DNA of 64,000 bases from Raffaelea ambrosiae. Its lineage: Eukaryota; Ascomycota; Sordariomycetes; Ophiostomatales; Ophiostomataceae. Within the stretch, counting starts at the first letter, position 1. The number at the start of each line of letters is the position of its first letter. A program made the position numbers and the translations under genes. The stretch covers positions 1,686,939-1,750,938 of the forward strand of contig PCDI01000001.1 of NCBI GenBank assembly GCA_002778195.1. Direction: 5' to 3'. Positions 22,286 to 32,723 of this stretch are shown piece by piece. The notes under the pieces were generated by a model. The model searched no databases. It was not told the DNA's origin and worked only from the letters and a program-made list of their open reading frames with translations.

Positions 22286-23432
22286 GGCGTTGGCCGCGCC
22301 AATGCCGGCCGCTGGTCCTGGTCTCCGGTTGCCACCTACCACAATCTCCATGACGGCACGTTCTGGGAGAATGTGAAGCCGTCGAGGATCGCCCCCGAGA
22401 ATCGCCCAAAGTGGATGACATTCGACGATGCGTGGGTGGATGAGATTGCCCGTGGCTTCAAGGCCTGCGCCGTCTTCCTGTGGTCGCCCTTCTTCTGGAT
22501 CTGCTACAATCAGAGTAAGTCACATTCCCCCTCGGCCCATTAGCAGCCCAGTTGCGGTTTTCCGACAAAAAGAGAAGAGACGAACAGGAATGGAGGGGAT
22601 GTGGGTAGAAAAGTGGCACAGATGCAGCAGCTAACCCGTTGTCAGTGAACAACAATCTCGTTTCGCAGGCGGCCGTCATGAAACTCGACGGCGTGCCCAA
22701 CGACGTGCTCACAAACCTCAATCCGTTTGCCCTGATCATCATCATCCCCATCCTTGACCAGTTCTTCTTCCCGCTCCTGCGCCGCTTCCGCATCCGGTTC
22801 ACGCCCATCAAGAAGATCACTGCCGGCTACGCCGTGTCGTGTGCCGCCATGGTCTGGGCCGCTCTCACGCAGCACTACATTTACCAGAAGAGCGAGTGTG
22901 GCAAATACGCTTCCGGCAACCGGCCTGACGGCCGGCGCTGCGCCAACGTGGAGATCAGTGTCTGGGTGCAGACCGGCCCATACGTCCTGACTGCCTTTGC
23001 CGAGATCCTGGCATCCATCACCAGTCTGGAGTACGCGCACTCCAAGGCCCCCAAGAACATGCGCTCCATGGTGCAGGCGATTGCGCTGTTCATGACTGCC
23101 TTCGCGTCTGCTCTGGGCTTCGCCCTTGTGTCTCTCGCACAGGTATGCCTGCCCCCTTTTGTATTTCTCGTTCTTTGTAACACAGACTTCGTCGTGTTCC
23201 GCTTTCCCTCGTGAAGAGGTTGCAGCTGATGTTGTGTTTTTGTTAGGACCCCCACCTTGTCTGGAACTACAGCGTTTCCGCAATTCTTGCCGCTGGTGGT
23301 GGAGTGTGCTTCTGGCTGAACTTCCGGGGCCTGGACAGGCAAGAGGACGAACTGAACATGCTTCCCGACGGCAGCTTTGGCGCGCAGCATGCGGCCGCTG
23401 CTAAGGAGGCGCGTGTGGGCGCGTCTTCGTAG
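22286..23432 (+). pseudogene. POT/PTR2 peptide transporter, C-terminal half only
   Basis: Exons 22286..22514, 22646..23142 and 23247..23432 give 303 residues of a proton-coupled oligopeptide transporter; full members have about 570-620 residues and 12 membrane segments. The part present begins GVGRANAGRWSW and carries the POT features FWENVKPS, MTFDDAWVDE, the NQMNNNLVSQA helix, NPFALIIIIPILDQ, FTPIKKIT, LEYAHSKAPKNMRSMV and five or six C-terminal membrane helices. Both internal introns have clean GTAAGT/GTATGC donors and restore the family reading frame, so this part has not decayed. The N-terminal half, with the conserved proton/substrate ExxER region, is missing, and HET-C exon 1 lies in its place. 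It is probably non-functional unless an alternative first exon exists. An in-frame ATG occurs at about 22418. Confidence 0.85.
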
Positions 23433-23786
23433 GCACGCATCCTGCATTTCAGGCAGATGCCACAGGCGGCGCAGATGCGGGCAAGCAACGCAGAGATCTA
23501 TCTGCCAGACCGTTTCAGTTCCACGTCAGTGCTGTGTTGCGTGCTGGAGCTGTCTGTTCCTAGCGCCACCCCCGCGGTCTGGCGGCTTTGGGCGGCTTAA
23601 GGCGGCACACACCAGAAAGGTTGTTCGATCATCCCAGCCCTACCTCTTTGGATGGCGATAAGCAATCGCGTCACTCGCAACAGTTGTGGCCCTCCCTTTG
23701 CCCAGGGCTCAACATTTCTCAACACACGACCCCCCCTCTCGCGTTCCAACAAGACCCGAGCTACCTGCCGCAAACAGACCGTCACA
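23433..23786. other. Intergenic, POT fragment to SDR
   Basis: 354 bp. No gene is seen; it contains the 3' flank of the transporter fragment and the leader of the SDR gene, with C-rich sequence near 23725-23740. Confidence 0.55.
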
Positions 23787-24506
23787 ATGCCTGTCTACTG
23801 CATCATCGGCACCAATCGTGGCCTAGGCCTCGAGTTTGTGCGGCAGCTCGCGCAGTCGCCAGACAACGTCATCCTGGCGACCGCTCGGCCAGACGCTGAT
23901 CTGACCGATGTGAAGGCTGTGGCCTCACAGAATACCCACTTTCTAGAGTGCGACACCTCCAGCGTCCCATCCATCCATATCTTCTCCAACAAGGCCAAGC
24001 GTGCTCTGCAGGGTCAGAAAATCGACTATCTGCTCAACAATGCCGGCATCAATCTCACGTCATCGACAGAGACAAGCCTGAGCCTCGATCCGTACAACTT
24101 TTCCCAGCAGATCTCGGTCAATGTGCTTGGCCCTGCCAAGGTGATTGAATTCCTGCTGGACCACGGCCTGCTGGCTCCAGGCGTGCGCATCCTCAACATG
24201 TCGTCTGGACTGGGCAGCATGGCCCAGAGCAGCGGGATGGTGCCGCGGAAAGCTGCTGGCTACAGCATTTCCAAGGCTGCCCTCAACATGCTCACTGTGC
24301 ATCTGGCCGGCGACATCCGCAGCAAACTGCCCGACGCTGTGGTCATCTCCATGGATCCTGGCTGGGTGAAGACGCGCATGGGCGGCGAAGGGGCCATCCT
24401 GGAGCCGGAACAGTCCATTTCAGGCATGTTGAAAGGACTGCACGGCCTGAAAGACGAAGATAACGGCACATTCTGGGCCCACGACGGGTCAAAGAACCCT
24501 TGGTAG
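23787..24506 (+). CDS. Short-chain dehydrogenase/reductase, C-factor-like
   Basis: Single exon of 239 residues, the usual length of a classical SDR. The Rossmann glycine motif is GTNRGLG at 8-14, NNAG is at 84-87, and the catalytic serine and Tyr-x-x-x-Lys are at 139-140 and 159-163 (YSISK). The cofactor is NAD(P)(H); the sequence ATARPD after beta-2 suggests NADP is possible. The closest group by eye is the C-factor/csgA-like carbonyl reductases common in fungi. The substrate cannot be told. It has no signal peptide, so it should be cytosolic. The start at 23787 gives the normal N-terminus; a longer frame extends upstream but has no SDR character. It is intact although its neighbours on both sides are broken. 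Confidence 0.9.
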   Translation: MPVYCIIGTNRGLGLEFVRQLAQSPDNVILATARPDADLTDVKAVASQNTHFLECDTSSVPSIHIFSNKAKRALQGQKIDYLLNNAGINLTSSTETSLSLDPYNFSQQISVNVLGPAKVIEFLLDHGLLAPGVRILNMSSGLGSMAQSSGMVPRKAAGYSISKAALNMLTVHLAGDIRSKLPDAVVISMDPGWVKTRMGGEGAILEPEQSISGMLKGLHGLKDEDNGTFWAHDGSKNPW

Positions 24507-25327
24507 AACAGAACAGCGGTAGTAGAGATATCTGGCTGGGTTTTTTACGTTCTTTTTTGTCTGAGCTTACTTTCGTATCTAAACTTGATATTAGTTGGGG
24601 TGTTTTTTTGTTCGTGAAAGCAATTGCCTACCTAATATAGCGTCTTTTGCTCCTCCTATTTCGGCCGCGAAGTGAACTTTTTACCAAAAAATTAAGGTCA
24701 ATGGCCTTCGTGTCCTTGCTTATTGGATGTTGGGAGATGTCGGCCGTACATGTTGGTGTCGATAGGTGATTGGTAGAAGCTCTATGGGAGCGGCTAGTAG
24801 AGTGCAGGACCTCCAGATTTTGACGTTGTGGATGAGAGAATGGAAATAAGAAGCAAGACCTTAGGATTCCCGGTATGACTTTCTGTTGGAGCTGGTTGGT
24901 GGAAGGTGCGCGCGTCTTACGTCTAGTTTAGGAAGTCCTCACGCAATGCCGAGGAGGAGAGTCCCTCGCACCTTCCTTGTTCTCAGGAAAATCCAAGCAC
25001 AACAAACGCAGCAGAAAGTGGCTGGAAAACACGTGAAACAAGAAATGGAAGGTGTGTCGAAATGTGGTAGAAAATACATCACCACATTTCCTATTCTTCT
25101 CTGCTCCATTGCGTCATCAAATCTTTTCTGTCCCCTATTCCTAGACGTTTTCTCACCCTACTCTCGAACCACCTAGTTTCCCGCCGCTTGTATTTTCGTA
25201 TCCGTCTTGCGTCTGCGTTTATTCCAAACCAGCAGCCGAAGCTTTTCCACGGGCATTGGAAATTGAGGGAGAGGTCCAAATCCACCCTCGAAGCCTTCCA
25301 CTTATTCCTCGACAAGTTGATTCGTGC
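24507..25327. other. Intergenic, SDR to PAP2 gene
   Basis: About 0.8 kb with no supported gene. T-rich sequence at 24530-24620 probably belongs to the SDR 3' region. Confidence 0.5.
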
Positions 25328-26424
25328 ATGATGGAAATGGCCAAGCCAGCGACGCCTGCCACAGGCGATTCCCCAGCAGAGAAACGCATTTCTGAGTTCG
25401 ACATGAAGTGTCCTTTCAACTCGGTACCCACGTTTTGGCTGTGGCTGAAGCAGACTTAGCTCGACATGTTCACCATTGCCACAACGACGACGTTGGCTTT
25501 CTTCGTACGTTCCTGTGTTCTTCTCCAGTCCACTGGGCTCTCGGAGCCCCTGGGACTCTCACGGTGCTTCTCTGTGTTCTCTCGCGGGTCCAGAAGATGC
25601 TGGTAGCTTCCACCTCAATTGAGACTGACCGTTCTCTTGGGCAGATTTACCTTGCCGAGCCGTTGGCTTCGCGCTCCTTTGCCGTGACTGGTGGCGACGG
25701 CCACGTCGTCTATCCCGAATTCGCATATCCTCTGCGCAAAGAAATTGTGCCCGCCTGGTTCGCTATCCTCATTGGCCCCGTCTTGCCCGTGGTTGTCATC
25801 CTAGCCCTTCAAGTGCGAGTTCGCTCGTTCTGGGATGCCAACAATGCCGTTTTCGGCGTGCTCTATGCGCTGAGCACGTCGATCTTGTTCCAAGTCATTG
25901 TCAAGTGGCTGATAGGTGGCCTACGCCCGCACTTCCTCGACGTCTGCAAGCCCGACATCAGCCTCGCCAACAAGGTGAAGAAGGGCAGCTCACTGTACAA
26001 TGCGGCTGGTTTCAGCTCCATGTACTACACGCGCGATATCTGCACCGGGAACCCCAGTGAAATCAATGACTCGCTCACTAGCTTCCCCTCTGGCCACACC
26101 ACAGCAGGGTTTGCCGGCTTTGTCTTTGTGTATTTGTACATGAACGGCAAGTTCAAGGTCTACGCCGACAAACACTCGCCCATGTGGAAGCTCCTCATGC
26201 TCAACGCACCCATCCTCGTGGCCGTGCTAATCGGCGGCGCTCTCACAATCGACGAGTTCCACAACTGGTACGACATCCTTGCTGGCGGCATCATTGGCAC
26301 CATCATGGCCTTCAGCTCCTACCGCATGTGCTATGCGGCCGTCTTCGACTACCGGTACAACCATATTCCACTTCATCGCAGCATCCCATTCACCTACGAT
26401 ACAGAAGAGCGTCACGCCAAGTAG
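25328..26424 (+). pseudogene. PAP2-family lipid phosphatase with in-frame TAG
   Basis: The family-like frame starts at ATG 25328 (MMEMAKPAT...) and runs through FWLWLKQT to TAG at 25457-25459, where homologues are expected to have Trp. It continues in the same frame (LDMFTIA...) to a GTACGT donor at 25505, a 140-bp intron, and exon 25645..26424. The C-terminal part has six likely membrane helices and the phosphatase motifs KWLIGGLRP and FPSGHTT; motif 3 is TIDEFHNWYD, with the His and Asp but not the usual Ser-Arg pair. Function would be dephosphorylation of phosphatidic acid or similar lipids (Dpp1/Lpp1 type). The ATG at 25466 could start a 272-residue form (25466..25504 plus 25645..26424) lacking the N-terminal cytosolic tail but retaining the catalytic motifs, so it may still be active. 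Confidence 0.82.
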
Positions 26425-26993
26425 CAGAGCTACTTCGGAGTCAAACAACTCTCAGTGGCTGTCGAGTCATTAAGAGGCTGTTAGATAGCGTTGGGAAATA
26501 ATGGTCTGTGGATGGCCGCTGTGTGTGTATCCGCTGTTGGTTTCGGGCCGCTAGCACTTGTCGTCTTTAAAATTACGGGCATAGCCATTATCCCCCTAGC
26601 TAATCTGTGGATGACGCGAATACTGTGAACGCTGTGACGTCGAGGATATCGCGAAATTCGTGAACGTCTCGTTGTCTGCTACCAGTTGCATCGCCACCTC
26701 GGTGGTTATTTGACTGCTCTTCCATTGTTTTGGTATGTCTGAATTCTGGTGAGTCTGGGTCTTCAAGACGACTTGGAACCGAGATATCACAGCCCAATGT
26801 GCCTTCCACGGCCATTAGACAGTGGTTTTTTTTTTTCCAGAGAACATTGTGCACCTGGATCTGCCCTGTTGCTCGTATTTCAGAACCGAAGCTGGGGAAG
26901 GAACTTTCGTCTCTCCCTCTATTTGTCTATCTTCTTACGTATAAGATTCCCGTTAGTACATCCGCATCGTCTTGTTCCGTATTCTTCGCCAAA
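26425..26993. other. Intergenic, 3' of PAP2 gene
   Basis: About 570 bp with no supported gene; a T run at about 26826-26836. Confidence 0.5.
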
Positions 26994-27292
26994 ATGCATC
27001 CGTTCTGGGTCCTCCTTACCGCGGCTCTGGCCGGCGTCAGCGCCAGCCTGTCGTGGTTCCTGACAACGCGACCGACATTACCGCATTCCCTGAGGTTGCC
27101 GCTCTTCCCGATCTTGCCAACCTTACCGCCCGTGATGTGACCCACCACCGCCACCACCAGTCTCACTCGCATGGCCACGAGCACGGCCACCACCACATCA
27201 AAACTGCACCTGTTCTTACTACGCCTAACGATTCATCTTCTTTCTGGTTACATATTGCTACCTGGAGATTGGAAGCCAGGGAGAGAAATTGA
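26994..27292 (+). pseudogene. Frameshifted small secreted His-rich protein
   Basis: ATG at 26994 opens a typical signal peptide (MHPFWVLLTAALAGVSAS). In that frame the following residues are not protein-like and end soon. In the +1-shifted frame, starting at the same place, the sequence is protein-like: PVVVPDNATDITAFPEV, then ALPDLANLTARDV and a His-rich tract with HSHGHEHGHHH, ending at 27292. One lost or gained base near 27035-27050 would explain this. No intron of workable size fits. Two N-glycosylation sites (NAT, NLT) are present. I do not recognise the family, and it may also be the 5' end of a larger lost gene. A sequencing error is possible. Confidence 0.45.
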
Positions 27293-28243
27293 AATATCCA
27301 CACTCAGGGTCTTTGCATAATTGGGAGTCAACAGAGAAGTACGAGCATCACTGCAAGCAGCCAACGGCGACTACAAAACTATACCCACACACTGTAACCA
27401 AATTTTCAGTATATAGGAATTAAGTATAAATAAATGAATAAGTAAATAAATAAAATTGTTTCAAAATGCCAGCTGAGAACAACTATTTTACTGTTTCGTG
27501 GAAGGCGGTAGAGATGAGCTCCCCAGCTTGGCTTCCGATAAAGTACAACAAAACCCGCGAGGCTCACTACACATCGGGTCGTCTGATGGGGCTTACACAA
27601 TATGAGGTACGAGAGTTGTTGATTTAGACCATCATTATCTTTTGAGAACGATTACCATTGGTCTACTTTCTTTGGTATTTGTTACTTTGGACCCCGATTC
27701 CCATTGCTTGGGTATTTCATTGATTTATGGGTTCTTTTTTTTGGTCTCATTTTTATTTTTTGGTTTCCCGTTAACTACCCTTTTCCTGTATTTCCCCCTG
27801 CCAATTAGCCTGTTAATAGACTTAATCCTCTGTTGCGTTTATCTTGAACATGTTAGCACGGCCTTACGAATTAGTCGTCTGCTGTTAGGTAGAATTTTTA
27901 TACCTTTGCTGTCGATATGGCTATGTTTGACAAAAGTCTATCCCACTTGCTATTTCCTATGCTTTCGTGAATATTATACAAGATGTATGTCAAAAGTTCA
28001 CATTCTGGGGAAGAGAAAACGACCACGGCTAAATGGATTGAATGATATACGTCAGTCTCGAAGCTCAATAGCCGGCTGAAATTCAAAGCTCATTTGAATG
28101 ATACTGTTAACCAAATAACAAACACGTCTAGCTGAGATTCGGCCCCCGCCCTCTTGAAAAAAAAATCGAAATGTACTTGGGGGACAGGATGAATACATCA
28201 AACTCGTCAATGTCACGAAACATGGAAGGGAAATAGTGCAATC
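27293..28243. other. AT-rich gene-free stretch
   Basis: About 0.95 kb clearly richer in A/T than its surroundings, with AAATAAATG-type repeats near 27425-27455. No coding frame has protein character. It could be an old, mutated repeat or just a beta-xylosidase promoter. Confidence 0.5.
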
Positions 28244-30608
28244 ATGGCTGCTGTACTGGGAATTTTCATAATCACGTTTTTGGAGCTCTGTGTGCTCCCA
28301 GCCAGAGCTGGTCTGTCTTACCCAGACTGCACATCGGGGCCACTCAAGGCCAACGTCGTGTGCAATGCATCGGCATCTCCCCAAGAACGGGCGACTGCCC
28401 TTGTAGCAGCCATGGACAACAGTGACAAGATGAAGAATCTGGTAAAGTAAGCCTCGCTAGGATCACCAAATACGATTTTATAGTTTAGTCTTCCTCCAGC
28501 TTGAGCAAGCTGACAGTGCGTACAGCAATTCTCCGGGCTTTTCAAAGCTGGGTCTGGCGGCCTACCAGTGGTGGAACGAGGCCCTTCACGGCGTGGCACA
28601 TAATCGCGGCATCACCTGGGGCGGCGCCTTCAGTGCGGCCACCCAGTTCCCACAGGCCATCACGTCGGGTGCGGCCTTTGACGACGACCTCATCGAGCAG
28701 ATGGGCCGCATCATCGGCACCGAGGCCCGCGCATTCGCCAACAACGGCCGCGCCCATCTGGATTTTTGGACGCCCAATGTGAACCCCTTCCGAGACCCGC
28801 GCTGGGGACGCGGCCACGAGACGCCCGGCGAGGACGCCTTCCGAAACAAGCGCTTTGCGGCCGCCTTTGTGCGCGGCATGCAGGGCAATGCTTCCACGCA
28901 CCGCGTGATTGCCACCTGCAAGCACTTTGCCGCATACGACCTGGAAAATGCCGGCAACAGCGTGACGCGGTTCAACTTTGACGCCAAGGTCTCCATGCAA
29001 GACCTGGTCGAGTACTACCTGCCGCCCTTCCAGGCGTGCGCCCGCGATGCCAAGGTCGGCTCCATCATGTGCTCGTACAATGCCGTCAACGGCGTCCCGG
29101 CCTGTGCCAATGCGTATCTTATGGACACCGTCTTGCGCAAGCACTGGAACTGGACTGACGACAACCAGTACATTGTCAGCGACTGCGACGCCGTGTACTA
29201 CCTCGGCAACGCCAACGGCGGCCACCGCTACAAGTCCAGCCAGGCGGCTGCTGCGGGCGCCGCGTTTGAGGCCGGCACGGACAACATCTGCTGGGCCACC
29301 AACGGTGCCGCTCCGGACGTGTCGGCCGCTTTCAGCCAAAGGACGTTCAGCCAGACGACGCTGGACCGCATGATGGTGCGGCAGTTCCAGGGACTCGCCC
29401 GCACGGGCCTTTTTGATGGGCCGCAAGGAGAATACCGCAGCCTGGGAGCCGCCGATGTCAACACAGCGGAAGCCCGCGCACTGGCTCTCCGGGCAGCCGA
29501 AGAAGGACTGGTGCTGCTGAAAAACGACGGCGGCGTTTTGCCGCTTCTCAATACCACGCTGTCGCTGGCCATGGTCGGCTTCTGGGCCAGCAAGGCGGAC
29601 TGCATGCTCGGCGGCTACAGCGGCAGCCCGCCCTTCAGCAACTATCCTGTCTCGGCTGCAAAGCAGCTTGGCTTTTCCGTCACGTCTGTTTCCGGGCCAC
29701 TGACCCAGGGCAGTGCCGACACCTCTGCTGCTGTGGCAGCCGCGCGCAAGGCAGACGTCGTTGTCTACTTTGGCGGCATTGACAACACGGTGGAAAAGGA
29801 GAGCAGCGACCGCACATCGATTGCCTGGCCGGCAGGACAACTCAGCCTCATCCAGAAGCTCGCCGACTCAGGCAAACCAGTCATCGTTGTGAGGTTGGGC
29901 ACGCACGTCGACGACACGCCTCTCTTATCTCTGCCGAATGTCAAGGCCATCCTGTGGGCTGGCTACCCGGGCCAGAGTGGAGGAACGGCCGTGATGAATG
30001 TGCTTTCGGGCAAGACACCACCCGCTGGCCGTTTGACTGCCACCACATATCCGTCCGCCTACGTTCGAGATGCGCCAGTAACAAACATGGCGCTCCGGCC
30101 ATCGGGCTCGTATCCCGGACGCACGTATCGGTGGTATGACAAGGCAGTGTTTCCCTTTGGACATGGCCTACAGTACACCAACTTCTCCGTCACAGCTGGC
30201 CAAGTTCCCAGTTCCTTCTCCATCCAGGATCTCCTTGGAAAATGCAACCAAGTCTACCTCGACCTGTGTCCGTTTGATAGCGTGCCCATCACCGTCGCCA
30301 ACACGGGCAAGCGAGCATCCGACTATGTGGCGTTGGGATTTCTTTCTGGTGATTTCGGACCAGAGCCCCATCCAATCAAGACACTGGCCACCTATCGGCG
30401 CCTTTCCAATGTCACAGCAGGAAGCAGCCAGACTGCTCGGCTGGACTGGAACCTCGGGAGCTTGGCTCGCGTGAATGCCGACGGCGACTCAGTCTTGTAT
30501 CCTGGAAATTACACGCTTCAGATCGGCCAGCCGGCGGTCGTCAGCATCAATTTCGTTTTGCTGGGCGAGGAGGCCACACTGGACAAGTGGCCGCAAGTTA
30601 CATCATAG
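28244..30608 (+). CDS. Secreted beta-xylosidase, glycoside hydrolase family 3
   Basis: Exons 28244..28446 and 28526..30608 (79-bp intron) give 761 residues, the usual size of fungal GH3 xylan 1,4-beta-xylosidase (BxlB/XlnD type). The start is a signal peptide (about 1-22) followed by YPDC, as in the family. Domain A has WWNEALHGVAHN, FWTPNVNPFRDPRWGRGHETPGEDA, the KHF motif (CKHFAAYDLEN) and the nucleophile Asp287 in the YIVSDCDAVYY motif. Then come the second alpha/beta domain with GLVLLKNDGGVLPL and a C-terminal fibronectin-like domain. It releases xylose from xylo-oligosaccharides outside the cell and acts after endoxylanase. Splicing completes the conserved NLVNNSPGFSKLGL segment, which supports the intron. 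Substrate assignment within GH3 (xylosidase or arabinofuranosidase) is by similarity. Confidence 0.95.
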
Positions 30609-30961
30609 TTTGACAGAAAGTTTTGGGTGTTGTCTTGAAATAACTGAAAGAGGAAATAAGAAAACATGGGGGGGGGGGGGGGGGGGGGGGGGGGATGTGA
30701 AAATTACTAAGCGGTCAAGAAGAACCCCGCAAAAATTTGGTCTTCAGGCAAAATTGCCCTACCACGTGATTATGCCCTGGGACTCCACATTTGTCATTGG
30801 ACCAGAAAAAAGTGCACCAACAAATTTTGCCCGCCCCCAATTCAGGAATAGAGAAAGCGCCGCCGCAAAAAAAAATAGAGAGAGAAACCTCCTCTTTTCC
30901 ACAAACCAACCTCAACCACCACATCACCGAATTTCATAACGAGTTCGCGACAACCACAACC
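30609..30961. other. Intergenic, xylosidase 3' region and uL15 promoter
   Basis: 353 bp. It contains a 27-base G run (30668-30694). The leader before the uL15 ATG is A-rich and C-rich, with CAACCACAACC just before the start codon. Confidence 0.6.
30668..30694. repeat. 27-base G homopolymer
   Basis: Longest uninterrupted G run in the window. It lies in the 3' flank of the xylosidase gene, outside coding sequence. Confidence 0.9.
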
Positions 30962-31696
30962 ATGCCGACTCGGTTCACCAAGACGCGCAAGCACCGCGGC
31001 CACGTCAGCGCCGGTAAGGGTCGCATTGGCAAGCACCGGAAGCATCCCGGTGGTCGTGGTATGGCCGGTGGCATGGTACGAGAACAACCCAACCCCAAGG
31101 AGGGAACGATGGACAACGATGCATGATGATGGGGGAAGAGAGAAGAGAGAATGGAAAGTACTGACTGAATTTCGTCTTGTTTCTAGCACCACCACCGCAC
31201 GAACCTTGACAAGTACCATCCGGGTTACTTCGGTAAGGTTGGTATGCGGAGATTCCACCTGCTGAGAAACCAGCAGTGGAACCCGGTCATCAACCTGGAC
31301 AAGGTGCGTTTTGATACAAGCTTTTTTTCCCTGCTGGAATTCGGAAGCGACGGCCGACGAGAAGGAAACCGACAACGACACGCGATCTCGATCGAAGGCT
31401 GGAATAGCGTTGCATGAACACGCGGAAGGATTTGGTCCAAGAAACCCGGGAACAGGTTAACTGACAGTCAAAAATAGCTCTGGTCCCTCGTCCCCGAGGA
31501 CGTCCGTGAGGAGTACATCTCTGGCGCCAAGAAGGACACCGCTCCCGTCATCGACCTGCTGCCGCTCGGCTACTCGAAGCTTCTGGGCAAGGGCCGCCTC
31601 CCCGAGATACCAATTGTCGTCCGCGCCCGGTACGTCAGCAAGCTGGCTGAGCGCAAGCTGAAGGAGGCCGGTGGCGTCATTGAGCTGGTTGCATAA
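30962..31696 (+). CDS. RPL28: 60S ribosomal protein uL15 (L28/L27a)
   Basis: Exons 30962..31075, 31187..31303 and 31478..31696 give 149 residues, the same length as yeast Rpl28. The protein sits in the large cytosolic ribosomal subunit near the peptidyl transferase region. The N-terminus MPTRFTKTRKHRGHVSAGKG and the glycine/histidine-rich segment GRGMAGGM-HHHRTNLDKYHPGYFGK are diagnostic, and the C-terminus keeps VVRARYVSKLAERKLKEAGG. Both introns are in phase 0; ribosomal protein genes in filamentous fungi often have introns near the start like this. Nothing is odd in the protein. Confidence 0.97.
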
Positions 31697-32723
31697 ATCC
31701 AACATTCTTCGGAAGAAAAAAAAAGATAATGGATGGCGCTCTTCTTTTGCTGTTGTCGTTTTATTTTTTGTGTTTAGGAAAAGGCTAGAGAAGGGGGGGG
31801 GGGGTTGAGGAAAAAATGGGAACCGGAGGAAACTGGCCCTCTTCATATCCTTTGTGCCGTCCATGGCTCACATATGTGTCTTTTTTTTTCCTCGATGATG
31901 GAAAACAAACCCTAAGGGTGGAGGGTCCAACCTTGGGGCTTGCTGAATGACAATGGACTTCGCATTTGGGAAGGACCACAACATGTTCATCCAACAACAC
32001 GAACCGCCGACAGGGGATATTTCCATGGGTTAACAAAACAAAGGAAAAAACACTGGCGTTTTTTACGAGAGGCAAAAACCGACCAAAAAAAATAAGAAAA
32101 GCCACATAATATGACCGTCCCAAATGATGTCGTGCCCGTTATTCGTGTTCCCACATTTCTTGTCTCTTCACATACCGACTAGGCCATGTTCGAGGGGACC
32201 CCATTCGGGGATTCTTGTATCTCGTCGTATCTTGTCTTGGTCATGTTTGAAAAGTGTATCCAATTGGGTCAATTCGTCTCAAAAACTCCAGAGCATTCTC
32301 CCGAGAATTCTGCGAGTGATGCCAATGCACTAGAATCTAAGGGGGGGTATGTAACGCCATCTATGAACGCAAAAAAATTGGTGGATAAGAAGAAAAAGAG
32401 TGAAGAACATTCTTTTGGGGGCAAACAAAGCCAAAGAAAAGGAACGGCAAGGCCATCTGGGTCCGGAAAGAGGTGAGAATTCGCAGCGCCATGCCTATAA
32501 ACCAAGAAGAAAAGGGGCAAAAGAAAGGCAAAAAAATAAAAGAAAAGAAATAAAAACATGGCGTCAAAGCTTTTCATATTTGCATGAAAGATTGGCTTTT
32601 TTATGTGCGTGTGCACCTGCTGGTGTCTGTTCGTCGTTCGCCCGACTTTATATTTTCCCCGTGGTTGCGTCGTTGTCGTTGTCGCTGTCACCACAGCCTT
32701 CCTTTCTCATCTGCCTTCGTCTT
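31697..32723. other. Intergenic between convergent RPL28 and UGO1
   Basis: About 1 kb shared 3' region with a 12-base G run (31793-31804) and many A/T runs. No gene is supported. Confidence 0.55.

Noticed and set aside
25408..25644. Continuous frame from 25408 into the PAP2 exon
   Set aside because: It begins with GTG, not ATG, and reads through the intron; the frame with FWLWLKQT plus the GTACGT intron fits the family better.
27642..28079. 145-codon hydrophobic frame
   Set aside because: It lies in AT-rich DNA, where Phe/Leu-rich frames arise by chance; no start context or homology seen.
28542..29840. 432-codon minus-strand frame
   Set aside because: Shadow of the GH3 beta-xylosidase gene.
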